Source: Marinagarivorans algicola
GTDB lineage: Bacteria; Pseudomonadota; Gammaproteobacteria; Pseudomonadales; Cellvibrionaceae
Assembly: GCF_001292705.1 (NCBI RefSeq)
Contig: NZ_LGAK01000054.1
Location: 1 to 35,595 of the forward strand
Direction: 5' to 3'
Length of the DNA: 35,595 nt
The position numbers and the translations under genes are program-made. Position 1 is the stretch's first letter. Every line of letters begins with the position of its first letter. Positions 1 to 9,272 of this stretch are shown here, in pieces. A model generated the notes under the pieces. It was not told the DNA's origin and searched no databases. It saw only the letters and a program-made list of their open reading frames with translations.

Positions 1-229
1 GGTCTTGGAGGCTAATTTTCAAAAATATCGACTGCAAGTCATGATCCATTTTACGCCGAGCATGGGTTTGACGTTGGGTTTACGGGCAGAGCACCACTTT
101 TTTGACTTAAAAACCGATGTAAGGCTTAAGTATTATGGCTTTTTCAATGATCGTGTGGGCCTTAAAGCGAGCGATACCCGCAGCCAAACACAAGCTAATT
201 TACGTGAAAATACTGGCATTTTAGGTTGA
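1..229 (+). CDS. C-terminal end of an unrecognised protein (5' truncated)
   Basis: The reading frame is open from the left edge of the window and closes with TGA at 227-229, so only about the last 75 residues are visible. I do not recognise the family. The segment has alternating hydrophobic and polar residues (for example GLTLGLRAEHHFFDL) and several aromatic residues, which could be beta strands of an outer-membrane or periplasmic protein, but the final residues (TGILG) lack the terminal aromatic residue typical of a porin barrel. A hairpin terminator follows about 70 bases downstream, which supports this being the end of a transcription unit. Function is not assigned. Confidence 0.5.
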   Translation, partial: VLEANFQKYRLQVMIHFTPSMGLTLGLRAEHHFFDLKTDVRLKYYGFFNDRVGLKASDTRSQTQANLRENTGILG

Positions 230-301
230 TGTATATAGCTATAACCTATAGCGCTTGACCAATAGATGTGCCGCTACAGTGGAGCATGGTGTGAGACTAT
301 T

Positions 302-324
302 AGCCCTCATGTGAGGGCTTTTTG
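302..324 (+). terminator. Rho-independent terminator
   Basis: AGCCCTC and GAGGGCT form a 7-bp GC-rich stem with a short loop, followed directly by a run of five T. It lies downstream of the partial gene ending at 229 and fits as its terminator. Confidence 0.75.
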
Positions 325-330
325 TCGCTG

Positions 331-373
331 CTAATTTTAGGGAGTAATAGACTCTAATTTTAGGGAATAATAG
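331..373. repeat. Two copies of a 20-bp tandem repeat
   Basis: Positions 331-350 and 354-373 carry nearly the same 20-bp unit beginning CTAATTTTAGGGA, differing at one base and separated by 3 bases. The repeat lies between the terminator and the 3' end of the minus-strand PAP2-like gene. No role is evident; it could be a small tandem duplication. Confidence 0.6.
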
Positions 374-376
374 CCT

Positions 377-829
377 TTAGCGCGTTGCAAAATAATGCAG
401 TGTAAAAAAGGGTGTAATAGCCATCAGTGTGGTCAGCATATCGAGCCAGCTGTGATATTGCTGGTAGCGCATTAAGGCTAAATAACCCACCAGCGATACC
501 GGCCAAAATACATAGACCCAAGGCTGCTGAAAGACTCCGCCTAATACTCGGCGGCCTTTATGTAGCCAAAACAAGTACCAAACACACGCCCCCGCTGTTG
601 CCGTATGGGTGCTGTAATCCCAGCCTTGGCTGGCCCAAATTCTGTGTGTTGCATCCATAAACATTAAGCCGTAAGCTAAAAAAACCAGCAAGGCAAACGC
701 GCAAAGCTCTTTAAAAGCGATACGTGGCTGGCCTAATTTGGCGGCCATACTGATCAGCGCAATAATCGCTAATGTGGGAATGTAGGTATCCGCAAGTGTG
801 TCTAGTGTTTGGTAGTTAAAAATGGCCAT
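377..829 (-). CDS. Small PAP2-like integral membrane protein
   Basis: A 150-residue, strongly hydrophobic protein with about four or five membrane segments. It carries a weak version of the phosphatidic acid phosphatase type 2 signature: an STHTATA segment near residue 74 in the place of PSGH, and later an Arg, four residues, His, three residues, Asp (RYQQYHSWLD), matching the third PAP2 motif. The first motif (KxxxxxxRP) is not obvious, so catalytic activity is uncertain. It would act at the inner membrane on a lipid phosphate if active. The start ATG at 829 has an AAGAG-like ribosome-binding site. It is probably transcribed alone, since the next gene upstream diverges. Confidence 0.55.
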   Translation of the reverse strand: MAIFNYQTLDTLADTYIPTLAIIALISMAAKLGQPRIAFKELCAFALLVFLAYGLMFMDATHRIWASQGWDYSTHTATAGACVWYLFWLHKGRRVLGGVFQQPWVYVFWPVSLVGYLALMRYQQYHSWLDMLTTLMAITPFFTLHYFATR

Positions 830-1188
830 TGTCTACTCTTATTATTGTTGAGGTGGATGAGGGTAGCTGTGCTTATTGTGCCTTAATATCGGCGTTTTGT
901 TGATGGTAGCGAATAAAATAACTACCCCGCATATCAGCTATTCATAGCCTAAACAGGGCGCGTGCTGTAAGCTGCGCGGCTTCTGGGTAATTCGTTGTTT
1001 TGTTTGTTGTATTGCTGTACTTGTTGTGCGGCTGCGCCGAGTTTAAGTGAGAAGCTGGCTCGATCAATAAACGCGCACTTGGCAAGTTCCAGCCTTTCTG
1101 TTTTGCTCGTTTGGCCTAATGGCCTTTTTGTTTGCCTTTGAATAAATGCACAGGCAAGCCCTTTTTTGTCGTTACCGACCTGAGAACC
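830..1188. other. Intergenic region between divergent genes
   Basis: About 360 bases between the PAP2-like gene and the helicase gene, with no convincing coding sequence. It should hold both promoters. The only structure I can point to is the hairpin with a T-run just before the helicase start, listed separately. Confidence 0.5.
1131..1167 (+). promoter_or_regulatory. Hairpin plus T-run in the rhlE leader
   Basis: GTTTGCCT (1131-1138) can pair with AGGCAAGC (1152-1159, one G-U pair) around a loop of about 13 bases. A run of six T follows at 1162-1167, about 20 bases before the helicase ATG. It resembles a weak intrinsic terminator or attenuator within the leader, but the loop is long and the call is tentative. 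Confidence 0.25.
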
Positions 1189-2583
1189 ATGACTACACAA
1201 ACTATTGAGCAATTTGCTGATTTAGGCTTAGAGCCGACTATTCTTAAAGCGATTGAAGAGCAAGGCTATACCAAGCCCTCGCCCATTCAAGCGCAAGCTA
1301 TACCCCCCATATTAGAAGGCCGCGATGTCATGGCGGCCGCGCAAACAGGGACCGGTAAGACCGCTGGTTTTACGTTACCTATTTTGCATCGATTAGCACA
1401 AGGCCCAAAGGCGGGCGCTAATCAAGTGCGTGCATTAATCTTGACACCGACGCGTGAGCTGGCGGCGCAAGTTGCCGAAAATGTGAAAAGTTATTCTGCT
1501 CATCTATCGTTAAGCTCTGCGGTCATTTTTGGTGGTGTTAAAATTAATCCGCAAATGATGCGTTTGCGTCGCGGCACCGATGTACTGGTTGCAACGCCGG
1601 GTCGTTTACTGGACTTATATCAACAAAATGCCGTTAAATTTAGTGAGCTAGAAGTCTTAGTCTTTGATGAAGCTGACCGCATGTTGGATATGGGCTTTAT
1701 TCATGATATTCGTAAGATATTGCGTTTTTTACCCGCGCAGCGCCAAACATTAATGTTTAGTGCAACGTTTTCTGACGAGATCCGTGAGCTTGCCAAAAGC
1801 TTGGTCAAAAATCCCGTTCAGGTATCGGTCACCCCTAAAAACGCCACGGCACCCACGGTGACTCACCTTATTCATCCGTGTGATAAAGCCAAAAAGCCTG
1901 CACTGTTAGCCCGCCTGATTAAAGATGGCAATTGGCAGCAAGCGTTGGTGTTTAGCCGAACCAAGCATGGCGCCAATAAACTGACTAAATACCTACAAGA
2001 GGCTGGTATTAGCGCTGCAGCGATTCATGGGAATAAAAGCCAAGGCGCGCGTACACGTGCATTAGCAGAGTTTAAAGCTGGCGAAATTCGCATTTTGGTG
2101 GCTACTGATATTGCCGCTCGGGGGTTAGATATTGAGCAATTACCACAAGTGGTGAATATTGATTTACCCAATGTGCCAGAAGATTATGTTCATCGTATTG
2201 GCCGCACAGGGCGTGCAGGTGCAACGGGTAAAGCATTATCATTAGTCAGTGCCGATGAAATCACTCAACTGGTTGATATTGAACGTGTGATTGGGCGTGT
2301 GATTGACCGCGAATATATGGAGGGTTATGAGCCCGTGCACGAAGTGCCCGCATCCCCTACGCCGCGTGCACATAAGCCTAAAAAACCCAAAAAACCTAAA
2401 AAGCCCTACGGTGATAATCAGCGCGGTGCTAATAGCCCAGCGGGAAATAAGCCTCGCCGCCCCGGTGGCGCTCGCAATAGTGGCCGAACAGGTAGTGCTA
2501 ACGCTAATCGGGGAAATGCCAACCGAGGCGGTGCTAGTCAAAGCAATAGCGGCAGCAATAATGGCGGTAACCGAGCAAGCTAA
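1189..2583 (+). CDS. rhlE: ATP-dependent DEAD-box RNA helicase, RhlE type
   Basis: A 464-residue RNA helicase of the DEAD-box family; such proteins remodel RNA in ribosome assembly and RNA decay. All core motifs are present: a Q motif around residues 9-34, Walker A AQTGTGKT at 51-58, DEAD at about 160-163, SAT in the following helicase linker, and [10 protein letters not shown] near residue 335. The sequence around these motifs is of the RhlE type. From about residue 380 the C-terminal tail is low complexity: first a Lys-Pro repeat ([11 protein letters not shown]), then Gly/Asn/Arg/Ser-rich sequence, which probably binds RNA non-specifically. I chose the ATG at 1189 (MTTQTIEQF) because the protein family begins here; an in-frame start at 1132 would add 19 unrelated residues. 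A bidirectional terminator follows. Confidence 0.9.
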   Translation: MTTQTIEQFADLGLEPTILKAIEEQGYTKPSPIQAQAIPPILEGRDVMAAAQTGTGKTAGFTLPILHRLAQGPKAGANQVRALILTPTRELAAQVAENVKSYSAHLSLSSAVIFGGVKINPQMMRLRRGTDVLVATPGRLLDLYQQNAVKFSELEVLVFDEADRMLDMGFIHDIRKILRFLPAQRQTLMFSATFSDEIRELAKSLVKNPVQVSVTPKNATAPTVTHLIHPCDKAKKPALLARLIKDGNWQQALVFSRTKHGANKLTKYLQEAGISAAAIHGNKSQGARTRALAEFKAGEIRILVATDIAARGLDIEQLPQVVNIDLPNVPEDYVHRIGRTGRAGATGKALSLVSADEITQLVDIERVIGRVIDREYMEGYEPVHEVPASPTPRAHKPKKPKKPKKPYGDNQRGANSPAGNKPRRPGGARNSGRTGSANANRGNANRGGASQSNSGSNNGGNRAS

Positions 2584-2608
2584 AGATATGTCTGGCTAGA
2601 CGGGACTT

Positions 2609-2645
2609 AAAAAGGCGCTAACATACTCCGTTAGCGCCTTTTTTA
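2609..2645. terminator. Bidirectional terminator between convergent genes
   Basis: AAGGCGCTAA and TTAGCGCCTT form a 10-bp stem, with A-rich sequence on the left and a T-run on the right. The symmetry suits termination from both sides: rhlE on the plus strand and the DUF1592-type gene on the minus strand. The structure overlaps the stop codon of the latter. Confidence 0.85.
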
Positions 2646-4310
2646 TTGGGCGAGCCAGTGACTACTGGCAATATCAATAAGTAGCTGCTTAAGATCGCCT
2701 TTATTGTCGCTAAAATTGTCGCTAAAACGGTGATAAATTGCTTGGGTGTTATGGTCTTTAATGGCGTGATTAATCTGAGAGGCATTTTCGAGTTGCGCTG
2801 CAAAACTTAGCCATTGGCTCACAAAACACTGCTGGGCCTGTGGAGTGCGGGCTATTTGACTCAATAAATGAGCGGCATCATCAAATGCAATAGAGCGCTT
2901 GGTAGTGATATCTAGACGCCCACCGGTATGGATGGCCCGAGTACTTCCATCCGCGAGCGTAAAGTGTGTTTGCAAGTCTCCTTCAGTATTAAATATATTA
3001 AGAACACGACCTAGCGGCAAATATTGCTCATGGCAGGCGTTACAGGCCGTATTGCCTCGCGCACGCGCTGTACTGAGATAATACTCAATGGATAGTGAGC
3101 GGGGTAGTTCAAAGCCTGCTTTTTTACGCGCTTGCTGATAGCGTGTGTGTATGTGCTGGTAATTATCATTTAAATGACTGCCCGAGGGCGAATAATAGAC
3201 ATCGCACAATAAAGCGTCGCGCATTTTCCAGCCCCGTATGGAGGCGTTATTATTAGCCCTCAAAAATCCCGTCTTAGCAAATAAACCCGGGCGGTTAATA
3301 TGTTTGAGTATTGTTGCCTCATGGCTTGTTATTGATGGTAGTGACAGCGTGTGAGGGTTGATTAATAAATCATGAAAAGTCCCTTTAAAGTGTGGCTTAA
3401 ATAACTGGCTGGTTTGCGCAAAGGCAATGGTATACAGCTCGAGGCTAGTATCGCTGTTATCGTAGAGTCCTAACCATTGACTATAAAAGCGCCGAATGGC
3501 CCGATAAAAGTTGTGACGATTATGAATTAAGCGCTCAGCCTCTTGGATACGCACCGCATAATAAGCGAGACTGCCATTAAGTGCTTTGTTGAGTAATTGC
3601 GTATCGGGCGTGGAGTCATTGAGCATTAAGCTCATACGTGTAGCGACATTGACTAGATTAGGTTGCTTTGTATAGTCAATATAGCGTATCTCTTTCTGCG
3701 ATAAAAAGGCACTAAGCGCTATAAGGCTGTTAATGCTAAATTGCTGTTGCCAGTGCTGGGTTTCTTGAGGGGTTAATGGCCGGCGTAATAGTTGCTTACC
3801 ATTGATGGCAAGAAAGGCACTGTGGCAGCTGTGTTGGGTCAGTGCACAGCTCGTGTTGTTGATATAATATTGGGCAAGTGTTGTGAATATTTCGGTATAT
3901 TCTACGCGAGTACTCACACGTGCAAATGCGATAGCGAGGTCCGCTGGTAAAGCGAAGGGTGTACTATTGGTATGCTCGGAATGTACGAATGCGCTGGCTG
4001 AAGCGCCTAAAGCATCGGCCAGCGCATGAGTCAGCTGTATGGCATCCAGTGCATACTCCTTGCGCATTATTATTTCGTTGCAATGATCCGCTGCTGCAGA
4101 TACACAGGGGCTTGTACTGGATGGCGCTTTATTTGTCGTGGTTGTTAGCGCCGTTGCTGCATGAGAGTGCCTTGGAAGCGGTAGTAGCAGTAATAATACT
4201 GTGAATATGCAAAATATTAAAATAACGTTAATAAATATTTTTTTGAAAATGGGTGTCGTTAATGCGGAGTGTTTTGTAAAAAAAATTGCTCTATTAAAAT
4301 AATATGGCAT
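2643..4310 (-). CDS. Membrane-anchored DUF1592/DUF1588/DUF1585 protein with a CxxCH motif
   Basis: A 555-residue exported protein. Residues about 25-50 are a hydrophobic segment acting as signal anchor or signal peptide. The body matches, in order, the families usually found together in planctomycete-type cytochrome-like proteins: a DUF1595-like segment with RRPLTPQE, a DUF1592-like segment with FYSQWLGL, a DUF1588-like segment with CNACH (423-427) followed by LPLG, and a DUF1585-like C-terminus. CNACH could bind c-type haem. Family members often sit next to a DUF1552 gene, which is absent here, and their function is not established. The start is set at 4310 because AAGGA lies 7 bases upstream; the upstream in-frame ATG at 4334 has no ribosome-binding site. 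The N-terminal half is divergent. Confidence 0.7.
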   Translation of the reverse strand: MPYYFNRAIFFTKHSALTTPIFKKIFINVILIFCIFTVLLLLLPLPRHSHAATALTTTTNKAPSSTSPCVSAAADHCNEIIMRKEYALDAIQLTHALADALGASASAFVHSEHTNSTPFALPADLAIAFARVSTRVEYTEIFTTLAQYYINNTSCALTQHSCHSAFLAINGKQLLRRPLTPQETQHWQQQFSINSLIALSAFLSQKEIRYIDYTKQPNLVNVATRMSLMLNDSTPDTQLLNKALNGSLAYYAVRIQEAERLIHNRHNFYRAIRRFYSQWLGLYDNSDTSLELYTIAFAQTSQLFKPHFKGTFHDLLINPHTLSLPSITSHEATILKHINRPGLFAKTGFLRANNNASIRGWKMRDALLCDVYYSPSGSHLNDNYQHIHTRYQQARKKAGFELPRSLSIEYYLSTARARGNTACNACHEQYLPLGRVLNIFNTEGDLQTHFTLADGSTRAIHTGGRLDITTKRSIAFDDAAHLLSQIARTPQAQQCFVSQWLSFAAQLENASQINHAIKDHNTQAIYHRFSDNFSDNKGDLKQLLIDIASSHWLAQ

Positions 4311-4517
4311 CGTAATTTCCTTTTTAGCGCTCATAAGTGTTTAAATGTCAAACGTAGGCGAGCCGTGCCATAAATTACGTCATGGTCGCTAAAAAAAGAA
4401 GGGTTATTCAGATAAATATATTCTACCTATCTGTCACTACCCTTTTAAAAGCCTGAATGAAAGTCAATTTTACCAGCCATGTTAAATAATAAGAGTACTT
4501 GATGTGGCGGGCCATTT

Positions 4518-4919
4518 ATGAAAAATAGCCGGCATAAAAGCGAGTACTCTACAAATGACACGATGGATACCAGACACACCACTATGAAAAACACATTAAT
4601 TTACCAATTAGGTGATATTGCTGGCCTTGCTCAGGCACAATTTCAAGCGACCTATCAACATATTGATCCTGTTATAGGCATCAACACGCAGTTGCGAAAA
4701 AGCGGTTATGCTGTTGATATCATGACTATTGACTGTCATGTATCTAAAAAACGCATGACGTTATTGCTAGAAGATGCCAAGCCTGAAACGGCTGGTTATC
4801 AGTTTGGTCGTAGCGACCAAGATCCAAGCGCTCATTTTGAGCCAATAAAAATCAGTGAATTAACGCAACAAGGCTTTTTTGATCTTATGGTAAAAGCTTT
4901 AGTTTGCGCCGCTGAATAA
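4518..4919 (+). CDS. Small protein of unknown function
   Basis: A 133-residue soluble protein that I do not recognise. It has no signal peptide or membrane segment. The most family-like part starts at MKNTLIYQL (ATG at 4584), with a mixed alpha/beta pattern and a C-terminal segment rich in acidic and aromatic residues. Three in-frame ATG codons (4518, 4563, 4584) are possible; 4518 has a weak GTGGCGGG purine-rich region upstream, while the others have none, so the start is uncertain. It lies 22 bases before a lipoprotein gene and is probably cotranscribed with it. Confidence 0.6.
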   Translation: MKNSRHKSEYSTNDTMDTRHTTMKNTLIYQLGDIAGLAQAQFQATYQHIDPVIGINTQLRKSGYAVDIMTIDCHVSKKRMTLLLEDAKPETAGYQFGRSDQDPSAHFEPIKISELTQQGFFDLMVKALVCAAE

Positions 4920-4941
4920 TGTTAAATGAGAGATGTAGAAT

Positions 4942-5574
4942 ATGAACACCCCCGCCATTTTAATGCTGACTGTCGCCGCTACAACCCTCATAGCATGTAA
5001 AGCACAAGAGCCAGCCCCTGTGATGAATACTGCTATAGAGCAAAAAGCGACGGCTGACGCTAAAATCTTAGAACTTAAAGTGGCTAAAATACAAGAGCCC
5101 GAAGTCAAACCAGCTGTAGTCACAGTAAAGCCAACATCTCAGGTTTTTATTGAAAATGATGGCATATTAGGGTTTAAAATTGGTGCTACGATTGATGTGG
5201 AATCTAAAAACCTTAAAAAGAGCGTCCAAGAAAACGGTGAAGGCGACTTTGAGGGTTACTTATTATTAGACAATAGCGGTGAAGAAATAGGGTTTGTTTT
5301 TGCAGATCATAAGCATAAAAATATAATTAAAATGATCGAAATTAATAGCCCAAAATATACAACCAAAGAAGGTATTACTATTGGTACAACGTATCAAGAG
5401 TTTAAAGCAATGTACCCTCATTCGATTGCTCATGGTAGTGAAATAGAAGGCCGTACTCACAGTCAAGTTGGCAATATTTTGTATCAATGGGATGTGTATT
5501 TTGGTCATTACAATATAGACCAATCAAAAATTAAACCTTCTGCAAAAATTATCAGAATGATGATACAAGGTTAA
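4942..5574 (+). CDS. Putative lipoprotein, DUF1131/YfeY-like
   Basis: A 210-residue protein with a lipoprotein signal: a short hydrophobic start and the lipobox LIAC with the acylated Cys at residue 19. A Lys/Glu/Ala-rich linker runs to about residue 65. The C-terminal domain (about 70-210) contains a segment like GITIGTTYQEFKAMYP and an ending of the type ISYQ...KIIRMMIQ. From memory this pattern resembles the sigma-E-regulated E. coli lipoprotein YfeY (DUF1131), in which a 'GVKIGTPFSDLY' segment sits in the equivalent place; this is a recollection, not a search. It is probably in one transcription unit with the small upstream gene. Confidence 0.6.
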   Translation: MNTPAILMLTVAATTLIACKAQEPAPVMNTAIEQKATADAKILELKVAKIQEPEVKPAVVTVKPTSQVFIENDGILGFKIGATIDVESKNLKKSVQENGEGDFEGYLLLDNSGEEIGFVFADHKHKNIIKMIEINSPKYTTKEGITIGTTYQEFKAMYPHSIAHGSEIEGRTHSQVGNILYQWDVYFGHYNIDQSKIKPSAKIIRMMIQG

Positions 5575-5586
5575 AGTTAACACTAA

Positions 5587-5609
5587 CGCTGCAGGGTAAC
5601 TTTGCAGCG
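5587..5609. other. Hairpin between convergent genes
   Basis: CGCTGCA and TGCAGCG form a perfect 7-bp stem around a 9-base loop, between the convergent lipoprotein and YHS genes. No T-run follows on either strand, so it is at best a weak terminator. Confidence 0.35.
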
Positions 5610-5704
5610 CATGTACTTAATTCGATACTACTTTCTCATCTGTGTTACTCGAAGCGTTGCATACCCAGCTTGCCCTTTAGAGTGCCTCGCCCCTAACGTG
5701 AGCT

Positions 5705-6229
5705 CTAGCGATCTTTTTGTTTGTAAATAGGGGTGATGGCGTGGGTTTCTTTTTTGACTTCTTTATATTGAGCCACATCGGTTATCGCAGGGTAATTATG
5801 GTTGGCTCTGGCGATATCTTGCATCTGCGTTTTTAGCCACTCAGCTTTAACGTTAGCATTGTAATTTAAATAGAGTTTATGGTTGTAAATGGTCCAAACG
5901 GTTGGGTCAACAGCCACTGCTCGGCCTTCACCATCGGCCATGGCCCAAGCACAATAGCCACCATATTGGGGGGCATATTTTGTAGGGCTATCCATAAAGA
6001 GCACTTTGTTTTCTTCGTTAGCAAAGTACCAATAGGCGCCTCGCCATTTAAAGCGCCATTGCTTGTTACCTTTTTGGGGTGTAGTACTGTTCCAGTAGCT
6101 GACAGGGTCATAGCCTTTGATGGCTGCACTGTTAAATACGCCTTTAGTATTAATTGCTGCCACGCTACTGGCAAGCGCTACAGTGTGGGTGATGGATAAA
6201 ATAATGGCTAAAAACCAGCGAATTATCAT
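5705..6229 (-). CDS. Exported YHS-domain protein
   Basis: A 174-residue periplasmic protein. Residues 1-20 form a signal peptide ending in ALA. The rest is the secreted variety of YHS domain: the signature KGYDPVSYW at 38-46, then a WRFKWRGAYWYFA strand region, the YAPQYGGYC motif with Cys93, and a C-terminal segment of aromatic residues. Members of this family are found in the periplasm of many proteobacteria and are thought to bind metal, but no firm function is known. The start ATG at 6229 has a GAGGAAA ribosome-binding site. It appears to be a single-gene unit downstream of trkH, separated from it by about 100 bases. Confidence 0.8.
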   Translation of the reverse strand: MIIRWFLAIILSITHTVALASSVAAINTKGVFNSAAIKGYDPVSYWNSTTPQKGNKQWRFKWRGAYWYFANEENKVLFMDSPTKYAPQYGGYCAWAMADGEGRAVAVDPTVWTIYNHKLYLNYNANVKAEWLKTQMQDIARANHNYPAITDVAQYKEVKKETHAITPIYKQKDR

Positions 6230-6332
6230 GGTCGTATTTCCTCATTTATACCGTGATTAACAACATAATACGGCTATAGACAACATTATTGTAGTTTATG
6301 CTCTAGCTTTATTTGTTAGGTTGTTTATACAC

Positions 6333-7781
6333 TTAACGGCGCCAAAATAAAGGCGAAAATAAGACCAGTAAAGTAAATACCTCTAAGCGCCCAAGTAGCA
6401 TAGCAAAGCATAAGACCCATTTGGCGGGGTTATTGATGGTACTGTAATTAGAGGCTACCTCGCCTAAGCCAGGCCCTAGATTATTGAGCGATGCACCAAC
6501 GGCGGTAAAAGCGGTAGTGACATCGAGCCCAGTACCGAGTAGCAATAGCATCATAATTACATAGCAAATAACATACACAGCAAAAAAGCCCCATACCGCT
6601 TCAACAACGCGATCAGAGACCGTTTTACTACCAATTTTAATCGAGATAATGGCATTGGGATGAATTAGGCGGTTAATTTCACGTACGCCCTGTTTAAAAA
6701 TTAGCATTATACGAATCATTTTCATACCGCCACCGGTAGAGCCAGCGCAGCCCCCCATAAAAGCAAACATAAAAATAAGATACGGTAAAAAGGTGGGCCA
6801 AGAGGCAAAGTCAGCCACGCCGAAACCGGTGGTGGTTAAAATGGAAACCAGCTCAAAAGTGCCTTCGATCATACTTTTGTGTAAGTTGTAGGTACTGGTG
6901 TAATACAAATAGCCAACGGTAATGAGTGTGCCTAATAAAATCATACTGAAATAAAAGCGGCATTCTGGGTCGTACCAATAGCTCTTGATATTGCGCGCGC
7001 GCCACACGGTAAAGTGCAGTGCAAAGTTAATGCCCGATAAAATCATAAACACAATGGCAACTAAGTAAATCCCCTCATTCTGAAAAAAGCCCATGCTCGC
7101 ATCGTGGGTCGAAAATCCGCCGATTGCTACAGTTGAATAGGCGTGACCAATAGCATCAAATAAGCTCATGCCCGCCACCCAATACGCCAGTGCGCAGGCC
7201 ACTGTGAGAGTGAGGTAAATCATAAAAAGCGCTTTGGCGGTTTCGGTAATACGCGGGGTTAGTTTGTTGTCTTTGACAGGCCCTGGAATTTCGGCGCGGT
7301 AAAGCTGCATACCACCAATGCCGAGCATAGGCAAAATAGCAACGGCAATCACAATAATCCCGATACCGCCTAGCCATTGTAATTGTTGGCGATAGTACAA
7401 AAGCGATTGTGGCATATAATCGAGGCCCACAATGACTGTGGCACCGGTGGTGGTTAGGCCTGATAGCGCCTCAAAAATTGCATCGGTAAAGCTCACTTGC
7501 ATCGCCGCCGAAAACATAAAAGGTAGCGAACCAAAGAGTGCCAGTACCGCCCAAAACAGTGCGGTAATTAAAAAGCCGTCGCGAGTGCGTAGCTCTTGTC
7601 GAATAGTGTATGTAGGAAACCACAACACCAGGCCGGTAATCAACGTAATAAAAAAGGCCAGTAAAAAGCTGAGGTGGCTTTTGTCGTCGTACCATAGTGA
7701 TACAAATGCCGGCGGAATCAGTGTAAGGCTAAATAACATCAGCAATACACCCAATACTTTGGAAATTATCGATAGCCGCAT
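6333..7781 (-). CDS. trkH: Trk potassium uptake system, channel subunit TrkH
   Basis: A 482-residue inner-membrane protein, nearly the same length as E. coli TrkH. It forms the K+ conducting pore and works with the cytoplasmic regulator TrkA. The four pore loops of the TrkH/KtrB family are visible: TTTGATVIVG, STVAIGGFST, LTTTGFGVAD and AVGASLNNLGPG, each supplying the filter glycine. The gene follows trkA by 90 bases on the same strand and probably shares its transcript. The start at 7781 has an AGG ribosome-binding site at suitable distance. No damage is seen. Confidence 0.95.
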   Translation of the reverse strand: MRLSIISKVLGVLLMLFSLTLIPPAFVSLWYDDKSHLSFLLAFFITLITGLVLWFPTYTIRQELRTRDGFLITALFWAVLALFGSLPFMFSAAMQVSFTDAIFEALSGLTTTGATVIVGLDYMPQSLLYYRQQLQWLGGIGIIVIAVAILPMLGIGGMQLYRAEIPGPVKDNKLTPRITETAKALFMIYLTLTVACALAYWVAGMSLFDAIGHAYSTVAIGGFSTHDASMGFFQNEGIYLVAIVFMILSGINFALHFTVWRARNIKSYWYDPECRFYFSMILLGTLITVGYLYYTSTYNLHKSMIEGTFELVSILTTTGFGVADFASWPTFLPYLIFMFAFMGGCAGSTGGGMKMIRIMLIFKQGVREINRLIHPNAIISIKIGSKTVSDRVVEAVWGFFAVYVICYVIMMLLLLGTGLDVTTAFTAVGASLNNLGPGLGEVASNYSTINNPAKWVLCFAMLLGRLEVFTLLVLFSPLFWRR

Positions 7782-7871
7782 GACAAAACCTAAAGGTCTA
7801 AGTGAAATAAGAGGTTCAAATGATTGCGCTTAAACACTCGGCATATCACAGCTAAGTGCTTAAACGGTGAA

Positions 7872-9272
7872 TTAAAAAAAGGTAAAGCCAACCTGAAAGA
7901 GTCGTTCGATATCTTGGGTGTAGCGTTTGTCGACTAAAAATACAATGACATGGTCACCGGACTCGATCATGGTATTGTCGTGTGCAATTAACACCTCGTG
8001 TTGTGCCTTACCATCTTCGCTTTGGCTTTGGCGTACAATGGCGGCGATGGTTGAGCCTTCGGGCAGGTCAACATCTTCAACGGCGCGGCCCACTACTTTA
8101 GAGCTCTTGTTATCGCCATGGGCAATGACTTCGATAGCTTCGGCGGCGCCACGACGTAGTGAGTGAACACTCACTATGTCGCCTCGCCTTACATGAGTGA
8201 GCAGGCTTCCAATCGTTGCTTGCTGTGGCGAAATGGCAATATCAATCTCGCCACCTTGTACTAAGTCGACATAAGCAGCATTAGCGATGAGTGTGAGCAC
8301 TTTGCCAGCGCCCAAGCGCTTTGCCAGCATAGAAGACATAATGTTGGCTTCATCTGAGTTAGTGACCGCTAAAAACACATCGCAATCTTGGATGTTTTCT
8401 TCGACGAGTAAATTGCGGTCCGAGGCGCTGCCCTCTAAGACAATACTGCTATTGAGTTGTGACGATAAAAAATGCGCTTGCTCAGGGTTAAACTCAATGA
8501 CTTTAACTGAGTATTTAGACTCCAAATTTTTGGCCAAACTAAAGCCAATATTTCCACCCCCGGCAATGACTAAACGCTTATAAGGACGATCCAAGCGACG
8601 CAATTCACTCATCACAGCGCGAATATCAGCACGCGCAGCAATAAAAAAGACTTCGTCATCGGCTTCGATAACCGTATTGCCTGTAGGTGTGATTGCACGA
8701 TTGCGGCGATAAATCGCGGCAACGCGGGTATCAACATTGGGCATATGCTTACGCAAAAAGCGCAGCTCTTGGCCAACTAAAGGGCCGCCATAATAGGCTT
8801 TAACCGCAACTAGCTGCACACGTCCATCGGCAAAGTCGAGCACCTGTAATGCGCCAGGTTGCTCGATAAGGCGAGTAATATGCTGCGAAACAATTTGTTC
8901 GGGCGAGATAATCACATCAACCGGCATGGCTTCGTTACGAAATAAACCAGGGTATTGCGCGTACTCTTGTGAGCGAATACGAGCAATTTTGGTGGGTGTT
9001 TTAAATAGACTATGAGCAATTTGGCAGGCAACCATATTGATCTCATCATCGCTGGTGACAGCAATGAGCAAGTCAGCATCTTCGATACCGGCTTGCTGCA
9101 ATACCGTGGGGTGAGAAGCGTGACCCACCACTACGCCAATATCGAGATGATCGCGTAAATCACGCAAAAAATGTTCGTTTTTATCGACAATGGTAATGTC
9201 GTTGGCTTCGCTTGCGAGGTTAGCGGCCAATGTACCGCCGACTTGGCCTGCGCCCAAAATGATAATCTTCAT
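7872..9272 (-). CDS. trkA: Trk potassium uptake system, NAD-binding regulator TrkA
   Basis: A 466-residue cytoplasmic protein with two RCK halves. The first begins with the dinucleotide-binding loop [16 protein letters not shown] at the N-terminus and an acidic residue after the second strand (IVDKNE). The second has [14 protein letters not shown] near residue 240. Each is followed by a TrkA_C domain. TrkA gates the TrkH channel in response to nucleotide binding. It lies between rsmB and trkH, the arrangement seen in many gammaproteobacteria. The Shine-Dalgarno sequence before the ATG at 9272 is weak. The gap to rsmB is about 210 bases, so an internal promoter is possible. Confidence 0.95.
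   Translation of the reverse strand: MKIIILGAGQVGGTLAANLASEANDITIVDKNEHFLRDLRDHLDIGVVVGHASHPTVLQQAGIEDADLLIAVTSDDEINMVACQIAHSLFKTPTKIARIRSQEYAQYPGLFRNEAMPVDVIISPEQIVSQHITRLIEQPGALQVLDFADGRVQLVAVKAYYGGPLVGQELRFLRKHMPNVDTRVAAIYRRNRAITPTGNTVIEADDEVFFIAARADIRAVMSELRRLDRPYKRLVIAGGGNIGFSLAKNLESKYSVKVIEFNPEQAHFLSSQLNSSIVLEGSASDRNLLVEENIQDCDVFLAVTNSDEANIMSSMLAKRLGAGKVLTLIANAAYVDLVQGGEIDIAISPQQATIGSLLTHVRRGDIVSVHSLRRGAAEAIEVIAHGDNKSSKVVGRAVEDVDLPEGSTIAAIVRQSQSEDGKAQHEVLIAHDNTMIESGDHVIVFLVDKRYTQDIERLFQVGFTFF

Noticed and set aside
949-1212. 87-residue minus-strand open frame upstream of rhlE
   Set aside because: It overlaps the rhlE start, has no recognisable protein features or ribosome-binding site, and is rich in basic and polar residues as in chance frames.
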